NCBI GenBank assembly: GCA_027487485.1
Contig: JAIYDN010000091.1
Coordinates: 248,001 to 312,000 of the forward strand
Reading direction: 5' to 3'
Length of the DNA: 64,000 bases
From: Planctomycetaceae bacterium
GTDB lineage: Bacteria > Planctomycetota > Planctomycetia > Pirellulales > Pirellulaceae
Part shown: positions 46,049 through 55,051 of the stretch, piece after piece
Numbering within the stretch: position 1 is the first letter of the stretch
Layout of the letters: every line of letters begins with the position of its first letter
The notes under the pieces: generated by a model
What the model saw: the letters and a program-made list of their open reading frames with translations, nothing else
The model's database searches: none
What the model was told of the DNA's origin: nothing
Made by a program: the position numbers and the translations under genes

Positions 46049-47934
46049 CAGGCGACTCGCTTCCTTAACCAAGCTTCCATCGACGCGGTTTCGCTCGTGT
46101 CAATTCGGATCAATGCTTCATGAGGGCACGCATTTTGGCAGGAGGGGCCCGTTTTGAGCGAGTGGCACATGTCGCATTTGGACGCTTGTAAAATGGGCAA
46201 TTGTGTTTTTCGGTCGACAACAGCTCGCCCTCGTTGATCGCGAACCTGGATCATCACGATGTTTTCGTAAGGGCAGCTTTCAGAACATGTTTTGCATCCA
46301 ATACATGTTTCTGAATTGATAGAGATCACACCCGTCTCCTGATCGCGGGCGATCGCGCCTGTTGGACAACCAATCATGCAGACTGGGTCAGCGCAATGCA
46401 TGCATGCATGCGCGAAAAGCAAAGGTCCAAATTGCTTTCCATTGCGAACAAATCGAGGAGTACCTTGGTGAGTGCTCGCGCAGGCTTTCACACACTCATC
46501 GCATCCCGTGCACCGGTCCAGGTCAATCAACATGGTCTGCTTCCCGTTGATCAAACGCTCATCCACCAGAAACTCGACCAACGATGTTTCTAACGCGTGA
46601 GACGCCGGCTGGTTCGAAGAATTTAAGAGACCTTTTGACTCCGTCGATGACGTTGCATATGTCGACACATCTGGAACTACCAACCCACCTTCGTCGTATC
46701 GAGGGTTCGTTATCGGCTTGGGAAGCTCCGTCGCGCGAACTTGAGGCAAAACGTGAGCCAGCACCAGCTCGCGTGGGATGCGCAGAATATCCACAAACCC
46801 CAGCGCTCTTAGGGACTCCTGGAATGGAATTGGCTTCGACGTCGGGTTGTGGAACTGATGAGCCAGTTCCGATAGCCCGTGCATGTGGCCGCGTCCTAAA
46901 TAAGCAACCGTTTGATGACCACGACCATGCTCGAAACTCAAGCGTGCGAAACCCGCTCGTACTAAAATCAGGTCATTCACCGCATGACCTTCGGTAGCAA
47001 TGATCGGTTCGCGTTCGATCTGGCTTTGAATATCAAGCTTCTGAGTGTCTCGATATTCTGCGAACCACTCCCGTTCACCCAGCGATTCGATTTTTGTTTC
47101 TGCGATGACCAAGTTCATGGTTGCATCGTCGAGAAATCGAAATAGGGCAGTTTCTCTTAAGTGAGTTTTTAGGCTCGTTTCACGGAATCGTGTGTCGAGA
47201 TAATCGCGGAAGGACTTGTCACGCCGAAGCATGCGAAGCCCCTGCCAACGAATCTCCAAAACGACGGTCGCGGATTCTGCAACCACCGTGTAGCGATGTT
47301 GCGAGCGCGTGATGGCCGCCATTTCGCCAAAGATTTCACCCACACCAAGCGGTTCGGATTGGTAGTCCGCAATCACCGCATTGATGTCTTGCAAAAAAAT
47401 ACGGTTCCCCTGTTCCGTCGATTCAATGCGTTGAACCGGCGCAGGATGCTTGCTTCTTGATTCGACGTCGCGAGCAACACGACGGTTGGCGCTACGCTTG
47501 TCCAACCCAGACTGCTCGTTCGAGTTGGTTGCTGACACGTCGGACTTGGATGCAGCCCCAGTCGTCCGGCGAAACCTGCTGGCCAGCATCTCTAGAAAAC
47601 CGCTTTTCGATTTCTGTTCGGAAGGTTTGCCTCGCGAGCTCCATAACGATTCTAAGAATGCGCGAACCGATCCTCGCAGCACCAAGAATGCGCTGCTGCC
47701 ATAGTCTCCCTCGCGAATCACGATATCCCCAGGCTCGAATCTCAGGATTCGGCTGTCGTGTCGCAGAACATTTTCAATGGAGCAATTCGAATTGAACAGG
47801 TCGGGATTCATCGCGGAAAACGGATGCTGATCCAACATCCAGTTGATGTCGCGCGATAGCATATCGCTGTCCAATGGATGATCCCATCGGACAGGTCTGT
47901 CGATCGCAACATGTTCAGGCGACAAAATCTTCAT
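46048..47934 (-). CDS. Cyclic-nucleotide-binding / polyferredoxin fusion protein
   Basis: 628 residues. Two cNMP-binding (CRP-like) domains: about 60-235 (RFEPGDIVIREGDYGSSAFL, then LGVGEIFGEMAAI), interrupted by a charged insert, and about 255-400. The C-terminal part from Cys475 holds four cysteine sets for 4Fe-4S clusters: CTGCDECVKAC, CMHCADPVCMIGCP, CIGCKTCSESCP and CDMCHS ... CQNACP, resembling the DmsB/NrfC electron-transfer subunit. It begins the operon whose next gene starts on its stop codon. The fusion implies that electron flow to the cytochromes is gated by a bound ligand or redox signal. Confidence 0.85.
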   Translation of the reverse strand: MKILSPEHVAIDRPVRWDHPLDSDMLSRDINWMLDQHPFSAMNPDLFNSNCSIENVLRHDSRILRFEPGDIVIREGDYGSSAFLVLRGSVRAFLESLWSSRGKPSEQKSKSGFLEMLASRFRRTTGAASKSDVSATNSNEQSGLDKRSANRRVARDVESRSKHPAPVQRIESTEQGNRIFLQDINAVIADYQSEPLGVGEIFGEMAAITRSQHRYTVVAESATVVLEIRWQGLRMLRRDKSFRDYLDTRFRETSLKTHLRETALFRFLDDATMNLVIAETKIESLGEREWFAEYRDTQKLDIQSQIEREPIIATEGHAVNDLILVRAGFARLSFEHGRGHQTVAYLGRGHMHGLSELAHQFHNPTSKPIPFQESLRALGFVDILRIPRELVLAHVLPQVRATELPKPITNPRYDEGGLVVPDVSTYATSSTESKGLLNSSNQPASHALETSLVEFLVDERLINGKQTMLIDLDRCTGCDECVKACASTHQGTPRFVRNGKQFGPLLFAHACMHCADPVCMIGCPTGAIARDQETGVISINSETCIGCKTCSESCPYENIVMIQVRDQRGRAVVDRKTQLPILQASKCDMCHSLKTGPSCQNACPHEALIRIDTSETASMEAWLRKRVA

Positions 47935-48891
47935 GAGGCAGGCCGAAGCATTTCCAGTCCGTGGATAGTTCTAGATGGATCCGTGATCGAGGCGCGGATT
48001 GTCGTCCAATTGCTCGAGTCAATTCAAGATCAATTACTGCTGCTTATTGCTAGCAAATTTCGATTTTCAATGAAAGTCGCGTATCAGATGACAGCCGACA
48101 CATGGTACATGTGCAATTGCTTATCTAAAGCGGTCGCACTTTTTTATGCGCCAAGGTAGCGATCTCAATTCGGCCAGAAGCAAATCAATCGCAAAGAATG
48201 CAACGACTTTTCGGCCGGAAACAGTTCCGCTTCCGTCGAGTTCATCTCGGCGGAGCGAACAACTGAAAGCTACAAGTTGCTTCCGAATAGGTTGAACCCA
48301 ATGGAAAGCTATGCGGCTCGATAGCGAGCGCTGGCCGGCACCGCTCAATCATCGTTTCATCGGTGGAGAAACCACCTTGAGAATAGGTCAGTCTGTTATG
48401 GATCTGATGTATCGGCCTCCCGGCTTAGCAAATCGATGCGCCCGAGTCCTGGTATCCCGGAGGAATTGAATCCCGTAGCCGAGTTCTGGCATTCCGAAGG
48501 AATTCAAGAGTATAGCCGGCGGTTGAGCGTCAGCGACACCACCGGTAACACGTCAGTTCGCTCATCGCACCCCGATGGGGTGCCAGCCGTAAATCGCTGC
48601 CCCCAAGTCGATCTCGAATTACGTTAAAGAGGCCTGACCCCTTTGATGTCTCCCCTGGAGGGATGATATTGGGTAGCCGGTGGTTTGAGCGAAGCGAGCA
48701 CCACCGGGTCTTTGCGCGCCGTCGTGTACCGACCGCGAAGCGGTCGCAGAGTGATCTTCGACCCGTCCCGGGTCAAACGCCAGTCGTTTTTCATCGGTCG
48801 GGAGCAGCCTGCAGCCCCCTATTTTCGTGTGGAATCACTTGCCCTTAATTTGTATACTTAGGCAAAAAGATCGCGAAAGGAAATACGTCAA
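47935..48891. repeat. Gene-free stretch with degenerate extragenic palindromic repeats
   Basis: No gene is supported across these 957 bp. Between about 48446 and 48720 related units recur: ATCCCGGAGGAATTGAAT, then CATTCCGAAGGAATTCAAG with TAGCCGGCGGTTGAGCG and CACCACCGG, then CACCCCGATGGGGTG, then CTGGAGGGATG with TAGCCGGTGGTTTGAGCG and CACCACCGG. Each has an inverted core (CCGGcGGT/ACCaCCGG), as in planctomycete dispersed repeats. A TATACT at about 48857 may be the -10 box of the following gene. Confidence 0.6.
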
Positions 48892-49122
48892 ATGCCAAAT
48901 GAAGTAAGCCTAATGATTACCGCCGAGGGATTATCGGCTTTAGCCAGCATGGCACTGGCCCCCAAGAACCAAGCACAGTTGGACGCTCTTCTTGCAAAGA
49001 ATGTAGAAGGGAAGCTCTCTGACGAAGAAACCAAAGAACTTGACCTTCTGCTAACGCAGGTCGACGAACTCAATCTCGTGAAAGCTCGTGCGGCCGCAAC
49101 GCTGCATCGGATAGAGAATTAG
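48892..49122 (+). CDS. Small helical protein paired with an HNH nuclease gene
   Basis: 76 residues, predicted entirely helical (LDALLAKNVEGKLSDEETKE, LVKARAAATLHRI). The ATG follows AAAGGAAA. It ends 9 bp before the HNH gene, so the two are co-transcribed. Such small-protein/HNH pairs are frequent in cyanobacteria and planctomycetes; whether it is an inhibitor, partner or antitoxin is not established. Confidence 0.7.
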   Translation: MPNEVSLMITAEGLSALASMALAPKNQAQLDALLAKNVEGKLSDEETKELDLLLTQVDELNLVKARAAATLHRIEN

Positions 49123-49130
49123 GATTTGCT

Positions 49131-49550
49131 TTGAGCGTCTACATTCCTGTCGAGCTCAGGCGACGCATTCGTGCCCACTTCTTGCAGCGTTGTGCCTATT
49201 GCCTGTCGAACGAAGCGCTTACGGTTGTCACCTTTGAAGTAGAACATATTCAGCCGCTGTCGCTTGGTGGACAAACGGAATTCGAAAACCTTTGTTTAGC
49301 TTGTCCTGCTTGCAATCGACATAAAGCCAATCGAGTCAATGGGCTCACCGATGAAGGAACCGAGACGCGATTGTTCCACCCTCAGCGCGACAGCTGGCTT
49401 GCTCACTTTGATTGGTCAGTGAACGGTACGGTGATTGTCGGGTTGACTGAGATAGGTGTCGCTACGGTCAACCTTTTGCGCATGAATAGACCACAATTGA
49501 CGGAAGTGCGTTCGCTTTGGGTCATCATTGGTAAGCATCCGCCGAATTGA
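49131..49550 (+). CDS. HNH endonuclease
   Basis: 139 residues, TTG start 8 bases after the previous stop. The HNH domain spans about residues 20-70: CAYC (zinc), FEVEHIQPLSLGG with the catalytic-region His, FENLCLACPACNRHKANR with the Asn and second zinc pair. The C-terminal half (RDSWLAHFDWSVNGTVIVGL) is a short beta region seen in this family. DNA target unknown. It lies next to a repeat cluster, so it could be a domesticated homing-type nuclease; other options are a toxin or repair enzyme. Confidence 0.82.
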   Translation: MSVYIPVELRRRIRAHFLQRCAYCLSNEALTVVTFEVEHIQPLSLGGQTEFENLCLACPACNRHKANRVNGLTDEGTETRLFHPQRDSWLAHFDWSVNGTVIVGLTEIGVATVNLLRMNRPQLTEVRSLWVIIGKHPPN

Positions 49551-49611
49551 GCTGGCGGCGTTTTGTCAGAGCTTCTCAACTGGACGAGCGACTCTCCCAC
49601 GCGACCGTGGC

Positions 49612-50523
49612 TTACTTCTGCGCTAGACCTTCGACAGGTTTGCCGTTAGTAGTCAAGATTTGGATTTCATGAACATTGTGTTTGCCCGTGTAGGACCAAA
49701 CCAGCTTTCCCTCGCGAGTCAGCTCGAAGGCCTTCACGCCACCCTGCGCTCCGTAGCTTGCGATGACAGTGTTGCCATTGGGAAGTCGTTGACCACCGCA
49801 TGGGTCTGCAAATGGTTTTTCAGGAAAGGATTGGTTGCCCATTTTCCAAACGACTTTACCTTCCGAATCGAATTCGACACATTGGTTGCCGTGTGTAAGA
49901 TTGACCAGCGTGTTGCCATTGGTAAGACGTATCGCTGTGAACGGCCAGTTCTCGGCTGCGCGACCTCCCAGTTCCGGTAGATCTGTCCGCAATGATCGAA
50001 CCACTTTTCCATCGGGTGAGTATTCTTTGACTTGGAAAGCCAGCAAATGAGGCACGAGATAATTGCCATTGCCGAGCTTTCTCGCCATGCGAGTCTGCAT
50101 GTGCGCGTTGTCGGTCTCTGGCAATAAAGGGATCTCGACATGGATCTTGCCGGCAAGGTCGACTTCCATGAGCTTCGGCTGGGCCCCGAGTTCGGTGATC
50201 AGTGTTCGCCCATTCTCCAACCGCTGAGCCGTGCTGATCTCGCTGTTGTTGGCTGACTTGGCATAACGAAACACCACGGTCTTATCTGGCGTCATCTCCA
50301 GAACTTCATCGGCCCAGGCGATCAAAGCATTTCCGTTGGGCAAAATGAAGCCGTCGCGTGCACCAGGACGTCCCGAGTCCCAGGCTTCCTGCCCGTTTTC
50401 ATCAATGATTCCTGTAAACGATGGCCCAGCAATCAGAAACGAATGCCGAATCTCATCCGAATGAACGAAGGCGGCTGAGCAGCTCCACAAAAGAATGAAA
50501 ACAAAAGCAACAGGTTTTTTCAT
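49612..50523 (-). CDS. Secreted beta-propeller (PQQ-like repeat) protein
   Basis: 303 residues with an N-terminal signal peptide (about 1-22, ending FVHSDE). Repeated units of about 40 residues contain LPNGNALI, LENGRTLI, LGNGNYLV, LTNGNTLV and LPNGNTVI, each followed by an ELD/EFD strand, the pattern of six- to eight-bladed propellers. No PQQ or catalytic residues can be assigned, so it is probably a periplasmic binding or scaffold protein. Divergent from the ThiF-like gene. Confidence 0.75.
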   Translation of the reverse strand: MKKPVAFVFILLWSCSAAFVHSDEIRHSFLIAGPSFTGIIDENGQEAWDSGRPGARDGFILPNGNALIAWADEVLEMTPDKTVVFRYAKSANNSEISTAQRLENGRTLITELGAQPKLMEVDLAGKIHVEIPLLPETDNAHMQTRMARKLGNGNYLVPHLLAFQVKEYSPDGKVVRSLRTDLPELGGRAAENWPFTAIRLTNGNTLVNLTHGNQCVEFDSEGKVVWKMGNQSFPEKPFADPCGGQRLPNGNTVIASYGAQGGVKAFELTREGKLVWSYTGKHNVHEIQILTTNGKPVEGLAQK

Positions 50524-50656
50524 AGGGTGACTCGCGTAGAATGGGTCAAGTGATGTTTGTTTTGCATGGACAACGTATACTAGTCCCCTTTCCGTTTTTG
50601 CAAACTAGCCTAGATGAATCACGACGCTCACAATTCTTATTCCTGAACCCTATTTC

Positions 50657-51670
50657 ATGTCCGATCGATATCGACGACAACGCGCATTCCACCACGTGGG
50701 TGAGGCAGGGCAGAAGCGATTGAGCGAATCGCGAATCGCAATTTGTGGCATGGGGGCATTGGGTGCCATGGTTTCCGAACGGCTTTGCCGGATGGGAATC
50801 GGATCTCTGCGGCTGATCGATCGGGATTGGGTCGAACTGGATAATCTCCCTAGGCAAGCCCTGTATACGACTCAGGACGCTATGGAGCTTCGTCCGAAAG
50901 CGATTGCGTCGCAAGCCCATCTGCTTGCGATTAATCCTGATATTGCTTTAGAGACCGTGGTCGAAGACATCACTTTTGAAAATGCTGAACAGTGGCTCAC
51001 CGGAGTCGATTGCATTGTCGACGGAACAGACAACTTTGAGACGCGTTACCTGATCAATGAGGTTGCGTGGAAGCACAAGATTCCCTGGGTTCATGCGGGC
51101 ATCGTCGGGGCATCAGGGCAAGCCATGACATTTTTCCCTGGCAAAACCGCTTGTTTTCGATGTTTGCTGCCCGACGTTCCACCCATCGAGCAAATGCAGA
51201 CCTGCGATTCGGCCGGTGTGCTGGGCGCAGCAGTCGGCGTGATCGCTTCTTGGCAAGCCATGGACGTGGTGAAAACGCTTTTGCAACCCGATACCGCCGA
51301 TAGCCAGCTTCGTATTTTTGACCTGTGGGAAGGAAGTGTCCGAAAGCTAAAGCTCCCTTCCGCCTCGCAATGTGGGGTGTGCCAAAAAGGACAATATGAC
51401 TTTTTGGCTGGATCGGCGGGGGCTCTTGCACGAGTTCTTTGCGGACGCGGGGCTGTCCAGATTCAATCTAAGGGGCGCGATGCTATCCGTCTTGAAGACT
51501 TGGCGGTGAGGCTCCGACTGGAAGGAGACGTTCAAGTGAATCCGTATTTGTTGCGTTTTTCAAAACCTCCTCACTCGTTGAGCGTCTTCGCGGATGGTCG
51601 CGCTATCATTCATGGAACCGAAAGTCCGGACGAAGCAAGAAAAATTTATACTAGGTGGATCGGCGGTTAG
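50657..51670 (+). CDS. ThiF/MoeB/HesA-family adenylyltransferase (E1-like)
   Basis: 337 residues. Rossmann ATP-binding loop ICGMGALGAMVSERL near 27-41; the LIDRDWVELDNLPRQ segment, DGTDNFETRYLIN near 121-133 (adenylation) and zinc cysteines CFRC near 170 and CGVC near 239 are present. C-terminal 90 residues form an extra beta domain often found in MoeB/ThiF proteins. It activates the C-terminal glycine of a sulfur-carrier (ThiS, MoaD or similar) for sulfur transfer in thiamine, molybdopterin or cysteine synthesis. The carrier is not in the window, so the exact pathway is open. Confidence 0.88.
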   Translation: MSDRYRRQRAFHHVGEAGQKRLSESRIAICGMGALGAMVSERLCRMGIGSLRLIDRDWVELDNLPRQALYTTQDAMELRPKAIASQAHLLAINPDIALETVVEDITFENAEQWLTGVDCIVDGTDNFETRYLINEVAWKHKIPWVHAGIVGASGQAMTFFPGKTACFRCLLPDVPPIEQMQTCDSAGVLGAAVGVIASWQAMDVVKTLLQPDTADSQLRIFDLWEGSVRKLKLPSASQCGVCQKGQYDFLAGSAGALARVLCGRGAVQIQSKGRDAIRLEDLAVRLRLEGDVQVNPYLLRFSKPPHSLSVFADGRAIIHGTESPDEARKIYTRWIGG

Positions 51671-51815
51671 GGGGTTTATGGTATCATAGAGCGGCGGAAA
51701 CCTTAACATTAACCGTCTTGTCCAGAATTCACTCATACGTGACGTGCTGCCTTCGAGCTGGCTTTGGCTGTCGAAAGAGCAATTGAAACGTCACTAGGAA
51801 GTACCCAGGAACGCC

Positions 51816-52973
51816 ATGCGATATGCATTTAGACTTGCCGAATTGCTCGGCCACACGCCTGATCGCCGCAAGCGGCCGGGTACGATCAAGGCAATCGTAG
51901 AGTATACGGGATTGGATCGTCACCAGGTTGCGGCGCTTCTTAAAAATGAAGCCAAATACATTCCGATCGAGGCCCTTTCGCGACTCTGCGATTACCTGAT
52001 TGAGCACGGTTACGCACGGGCAGAAGAATTGCCGGGAGCCCTATTTGCGATTACTCCAGAGAACTTCTGGGAAATGCTGGCACGCCGATCGCGATTGGAG
52101 ATTTGCGTGGGCGTTCGGCGTCCGCCCGATAACGAATCGGCTGACACCGCCTGGATCGTCGCTTCGGACAGTGTGCTGGCTGGTGAAGTGCTCAATGGTG
52201 TCTCCACGCTCGGCGGAACCGCGAAAGCGATCTCGGGCAAGAAAACCGTGGGCAAGGAAATGCCTCATATTGAGCACTTGCGACAAACCCTCGTTTGGAG
52301 TCCTGGGACAATGAGCCCCGAACAGGTGCAAAGCCGTTCTCAAGGAGTCTACGACGACTTCTCCGAGATGGGTGGCGACAAAGCGATGGTTTGCATTGGT
52401 TCGGTCAAGAGCAATCCCACGGTGGAATTGGTGCTTGCGAACGCCTTTGGTTGTGATCCTTTTGTTTCGCAAGACGATGTGAAAACGGCCTCCGAACGCG
52501 CTTGTCCGTTCTTCTTGCGTTATCGTGAACATGATCCGCATCCCCCAGCCTGTTCGGCCGGAAAACGACTCAGCAAAACACAGAATGCCGATGAGCCAGG
52601 TTTGTATTACGAACAAGCGGATGGGTCCTGGGCCTTTGCCGGTGGCGCGACACGTGGCCGCGATGCCGCTTTGGTCTTTTACATCTTCCGAGAATCCTTG
52701 GGACGGCTCGAGATGGTTTTGAGTGGCTTCTCGGGGCGTGCAACTCGTTTGCTCGCAAGAACACTGGCCTACCGTGCTGAAGACTTCTGGCCTCCCATTT
52801 TTCACGAGAACTACCTGCAAGTGGGCGCTTACTTGGTTCAATACGAGGCGTCGGAGGAATCTGAAGATACGCTGGATATCTTGTCGACCGACACGATGGC
52901 CAACGCGACGGTCATTCCACTTCCGACTGAAGCGATCTCCAAGCGATTGGGTAAAGGCCTTCTTGGCGGATGA
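51816..52973 (+). CDS. HTH-domain protein coupled to pyrD
   Basis: 385 residues. The N-terminus (about 1-70) is an XRE-like HTH (IVEYTGLDRHQVAALLKNEA) with an unusual lead RLAELLGHTPDRRKRPGT. The remaining 315 residues are a mixed domain, including AWIVASDSVLAGEVLNG and CIGSVKSNPTVELVLANAFG, not assigned; it may bind a ligand. Its stop overlaps the ATGATGA start of dihydroorotate dehydrogenase, so the two are co-translated. It may regulate pyrimidine synthesis, but it might also be a conserved planctomycete protein unrelated to PyrD. Confidence 0.7.
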   Translation: MRYAFRLAELLGHTPDRRKRPGTIKAIVEYTGLDRHQVAALLKNEAKYIPIEALSRLCDYLIEHGYARAEELPGALFAITPENFWEMLARRSRLEICVGVRRPPDNESADTAWIVASDSVLAGEVLNGVSTLGGTAKAISGKKTVGKEMPHIEHLRQTLVWSPGTMSPEQVQSRSQGVYDDFSEMGGDKAMVCIGSVKSNPTVELVLANAFGCDPFVSQDDVKTASERACPFFLRYREHDPHPPACSAGKRLSKTQNADEPGLYYEQADGSWAFAGGATRGRDAALVFYIFRESLGRLEMVLSGFSGRATRLLARTLAYRAEDFWPPIFHENYLQVGAYLVQYEASEESEDTLDILSTDTMANATVIPLPTEAISKRLGKGLLGG

Positions 52974-53908
52974 TGAGTCAAACGAATCTGGATGTTGGCT
53001 CCATCGATCTTTCGGTGGAGCTTGGTCGATTGAAGCTCAAAAATCCGATTTTGGTAGCGTCGGGCACCTTTGGATATGCCAAAGAGATGGCCAGCGTTGT
53101 GCCGTTGAAAGAACTGGGCGGCATCCTTCCAAAAACCATCACTCAAAATCCCCGTCCAGGCAACGCACCTTGGCGCACGGTCGAAACCAGCGCTGGCTTG
53201 CTCAATGCCATCGGCCTTGATAACGACGGGATCGATTACTTTCTTGCCAATCATTGGCCCTACCTTCAAGCTACGGGTGCGGACATCATTGTTAGCATAG
53301 CGGGTAAATCGCACGAGGATTTTGTTTCGCTTGCCAACCGTCTCAATGAAGCGTCGGGTATCCATGCGGTAGAACTGAATATCTCGTGCCCCAACGTTTC
53401 GGGTGGTGTGGATTTCGGCACGGATCCACAACGTTGCTTCGACGTGGTCGCAAGCTGCAGAAAGGTGTTGTCCTGCCCGATCATCACCAAGCTCACGCCC
53501 AACGTGACTCGTATCGTTGACATTGCCAAAGCTGCTCAAGATGCCGGAACCGATGCGGTGACTTGTATCAACACTGTCTTGGGTATGGCGGTCGATTGGC
53601 GCAAGAAGAAACCAATGCTGGGCAATGTTGTCGGCGGTTTAAGCGGCCCCGCGATCAAGCCCATCGCGCTGCGATGTGTTTACCAAGTTGCGAGCCAATT
53701 GAGCGTGCCGGTTATCGGCGTGGGTGGCATCGCGAACCTCGACGACTGCATGGAGTTCCTAGTGGCGGGTGCTTCCGCCATTCAAATCGGAACCGCAAAC
53801 TACTACGATCCACTCGCCAGTATCAAAATGATTCAAGGGTTACCCGATGCGGTCGCTTCGCTGGGTGCGACCTCGGTGAAACAAATTGTTGGAAGTCTCA
53901 AGACTTAA
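52970..53908 (+). CDS. pyrD: Dihydroorotate dehydrogenase, class 1
   Basis: 312 residues, normal class 1 size. It starts within ATGATGA, overlapping the HTH gene; an ATG at 52973 is equally possible. FMN site and active centre: NPILVASGTFGYAKE, then AVELNISCPNVSGG with the class 1 catalytic Cys, TKLTPNV and GVGGIANLDD ... GASAIQIGT near the phosphate-binding end. It oxidises dihydroorotate to orotate in UMP synthesis. Sequence style resembles class 1B (NAD-linked, needing PyrK), but pyrK is not in view. Confidence 0.93.
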   Translation: MMSQTNLDVGSIDLSVELGRLKLKNPILVASGTFGYAKEMASVVPLKELGGILPKTITQNPRPGNAPWRTVETSAGLLNAIGLDNDGIDYFLANHWPYLQATGADIIVSIAGKSHEDFVSLANRLNEASGIHAVELNISCPNVSGGVDFGTDPQRCFDVVASCRKVLSCPIITKLTPNVTRIVDIAKAAQDAGTDAVTCINTVLGMAVDWRKKKPMLGNVVGGLSGPAIKPIALRCVYQVASQLSVPVIGVGGIANLDDCMEFLVAGASAIQIGTANYYDPLASIKMIQGLPDAVASLGATSVKQIVGSLKT

Positions 53909-53956
53909 ATTCGCTGGCCAGTACGTCCCTATTCCCAATCAGAAATTGCAAAAGTC

Positions 53957-54946
53957 ATGAGAGTATTAAGCGGGATTCAGCCAACAGGCCGATTTCACTG
54001 GGGCAACTATTTCGGAGCCATCAAACAATACATCGATCTGCAAGATGCTCACGATGGATACTATTTTATCGCGGATCTGCATGCGCTGACCACCATCCGT
54101 GAACCCGATGTGCTTCGAGGATACGTTCGCGATGCCGCATTGGACTTGCTGGCGCTGGGACTGAATCCTGAACGAGCAACTCTTTTCGTTCAGTCAGACA
54201 TCCCTGAGGTTTCGCAATTGTGCTGGCTGCTGATGACCGGCGCACCCCTTGGTTTGCTCGAGCGATGCCATGCTTACAAAGATAAAACCGCCAAAGGAAT
54301 GAAGGCCGATGTGGGCTTGTTCACCTATCCGATCCTAATGGCGGCCGACATTCTGGCTTACGATTCGAACTGGGTCCCTGTTGGAGAAGATCAGGTGCAG
54401 CATATCGAAGTCTGTCGCGATCTCGCTCGCAGCTTTAACGCGCATTATGGTGAAGTGTTCACAATGCCCGAAGCGAAGATTGTTCCAGGTGCAGCGAAAG
54501 TACCGGGGACCGATGGCGAGAAAATGAGCAAAAGCTACGACAATACCTTAGCACTTTTTGGTGATCCTAAAGAGCTACGCAAGAAGATCATGCGGATCAG
54601 CACCGACTCGCGACCCATGGAAGATCCAAAAGACCCCGAATCAGACCACTTGTTTTTGCTGTATCGATTGTTCGCAAGCTCCGAACAAATCGAAGAAGTC
54701 AAAGCCATCTATCTGCGTGGTGGATTCGGATACGGCGATATCAAGAAACGACTCGCAGATGCCGCCGACGCCTACCTGGAACCTGCAAGACAACGTCGAG
54801 CCGCATTGGAAGGTAACCCGCAATTGGTGGATGACATTCTGAAAAAGGGAGCGACCAAAGCACGCCAAGTTGCTGCCGCCGTTCTCGAACGAGCAGAAAG
54901 AGCTTGCGGGCTGAAAAACAGTCTACCGCAATCGCTCAAGAAATAG
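53957..54946 (+). CDS. trpS: Tryptophanyl-tRNA synthetase
   Basis: 329 residues, the usual bacterial TrpRS length. Class I signatures: the HIGH-equivalent in TGRFHWGNYFGA near 10-20 and the KMSKS loop in GEKMSKSYDN near 190. ADLHALT, MTGAPLG and GEDQVQHIEVCRDLAR also match. It charges tRNA-Trp. It follows pyrD by 48 bp on the same strand. Confidence 0.96.
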   Translation: MRVLSGIQPTGRFHWGNYFGAIKQYIDLQDAHDGYYFIADLHALTTIREPDVLRGYVRDAALDLLALGLNPERATLFVQSDIPEVSQLCWLLMTGAPLGLLERCHAYKDKTAKGMKADVGLFTYPILMAADILAYDSNWVPVGEDQVQHIEVCRDLARSFNAHYGEVFTMPEAKIVPGAAKVPGTDGEKMSKSYDNTLALFGDPKELRKKIMRISTDSRPMEDPKDPESDHLFLLYRLFASSEQIEEVKAIYLRGGFGYGDIKKRLADAADAYLEPARQRRAALEGNPQLVDDILKKGATKARQVAAAVLERAERACGLKNSLPQSLKK

Positions 54947-55051
54947 CCCTTGTAGGGGTATTCAATACGATGGGGTTCGGTTCTGATGGTCGCCATGGCA
55001 ACATGGGCTGGCGCTCAGCCATTCTTATCCCCAATATGCAAAGAGTCATGC

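Noticed and set aside
52041-52841. A 266-codon open frame on the minus strand
   Set aside because: It lies entirely opposite the HTH-protein gene, whose frame has a clear domain and is coupled to pyrD. The minus frame has no recognisable domain.
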